From an uncultured Fidelibacterota bacterium (GTDB taxonomy: Bacteria > Fidelibacterota > Marinisomatia > SCGC-AAA003-L08 > D37C17): a DNA stretch of 7,078 nt. Of this stretch, positions 6,818 to 7,078 are shown piece by piece. Location: positions 1 to 7,078 of the forward strand of contig CAJWYZ010000077.1 of the NCBI GenBank assembly GCA_913049525.1. The letters run 5' to 3'. Each line of letters begins with the position of its first letter. Position 1 is the first letter of the stretch. A program made the translations under genes and the position numbers. Under the pieces are notes generated by a model, which had not been told where the DNA came from, did not search any database, and saw only the letters and a list, made by a program, of their open reading frames with translations.

Positions 6818-7078
6818 GTGAAAATTAGTAGAAAAAAAAGCAAAATGGAGTGGCTGTTCTTTGTTTGGATAATAATTCAGACAGGAGTGGTATTTCCTGC
6901 AAATGTGGGTGATATTATAATTACGGAATTCTTTTATGAAAAATCCAGTGGTAATTTTGCGGAATATATAGAACTATTTAATAATACAGACTCACTAATT
7001 GAAATACATGGGTGGAAAGTTCATGTAGATGACAAAGTGTTTGAAATTGATGGGGCTTGTGATGATGGAGTAGCCACC
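6818..7078 (+). CDS. Secreted lamin-tail-domain protein, N-terminal part only
   Basis: The reading frame is open to the right edge and the gene continues outside the window. The product begins with a signal peptide: with the GTG start at 6818 it has a basic n-region (MKISRKKSK), a hydrophobic core (WLFFVWIIIQTGVVF) and likely cleavage near FPA. The mature part starts GDIIITEFFY, then EYIELFNNT and IEIHGWKV, the classic opening of a lamin-tail domain (an immunoglobulin-like beta fold). In bacteria these domains occur at the N-terminus of large secreted or surface proteins, often nucleases, proteases or proteins sorted by type IX secretion. What follows here is unknown. The alternative start, ATG 6845, would give MEWLFF with no positive charge, a poorer signal peptide; neither start has a Shine-Dalgarno. 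An in-frame stop at 6791-6793 limits upstream extension. At least 87 codons are present. Confidence 0.75.
   Translation, partial: MKISRKKSKMEWLFFVWIIIQTGVVFPANVGDIIITEFFYEKSSGNFAEYIELFNNTDSLIEIHGWKVHVDDKVFEIDGACDDGVAT

Overview
The window is a bacterial chromosome segment with every supported gene on the + strand: eight protein-coding genes, seven complete and one cut by the right edge. No tRNA, rRNA, CRISPR array, transposase or integrase was seen. Moderately AT-rich DNA, weak or absent Shine-Dalgarno sequences at most starts, and a secreted lamin-tail protein at the right end suggest a Gram-negative bacterium of the Fibrobacteres-Chlorobi-Bacteroidetes (FCB) kind, possibly Candidatus Marinimicrobia or a relative. 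That placement is inferred from general protein character and no marker gene in the window settles it.

Left part (about 159-2156): four tightly packed genes that look like one transcription unit. They encode a single-domain GIY-YIG nuclease-like protein with a TTG start, a four-helix membrane protein of the TMEM229 / CmpB-like family, an exported alpha/beta hydrolase of the epoxide-hydrolase type, and a small DoxX-like membrane protein. The last two overlap by 4 bases (ATGA). The hydrolase and DoxX-like protein may act together at the cell envelope; no functional link to the nuclease-like protein is evident.

Middle part (2269-5999): two core metabolic genes, glutamine-hydrolysing asparagine synthetase (asnB) and transketolase (tkt), separated by 92 bases. 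Both keep all the catalytic residues I could check and have full family length. The transketolase has the clearest ribosome binding site in the window.

Right part (6000-7078): a 144-residue protein of unknown function with a WGRGxGYG signature, followed by a weak hairpin at its stop codon. Then comes about 265 bases of very AT-rich noncoding DNA and the start of a secreted lamin-tail-domain protein that runs off the window.

I found no convincing new defence, mobile or regulatory system. The least explained items are the unknown 144-residue protein, the odd four-gene unit on the left, and the non-ATG starts at both ends.
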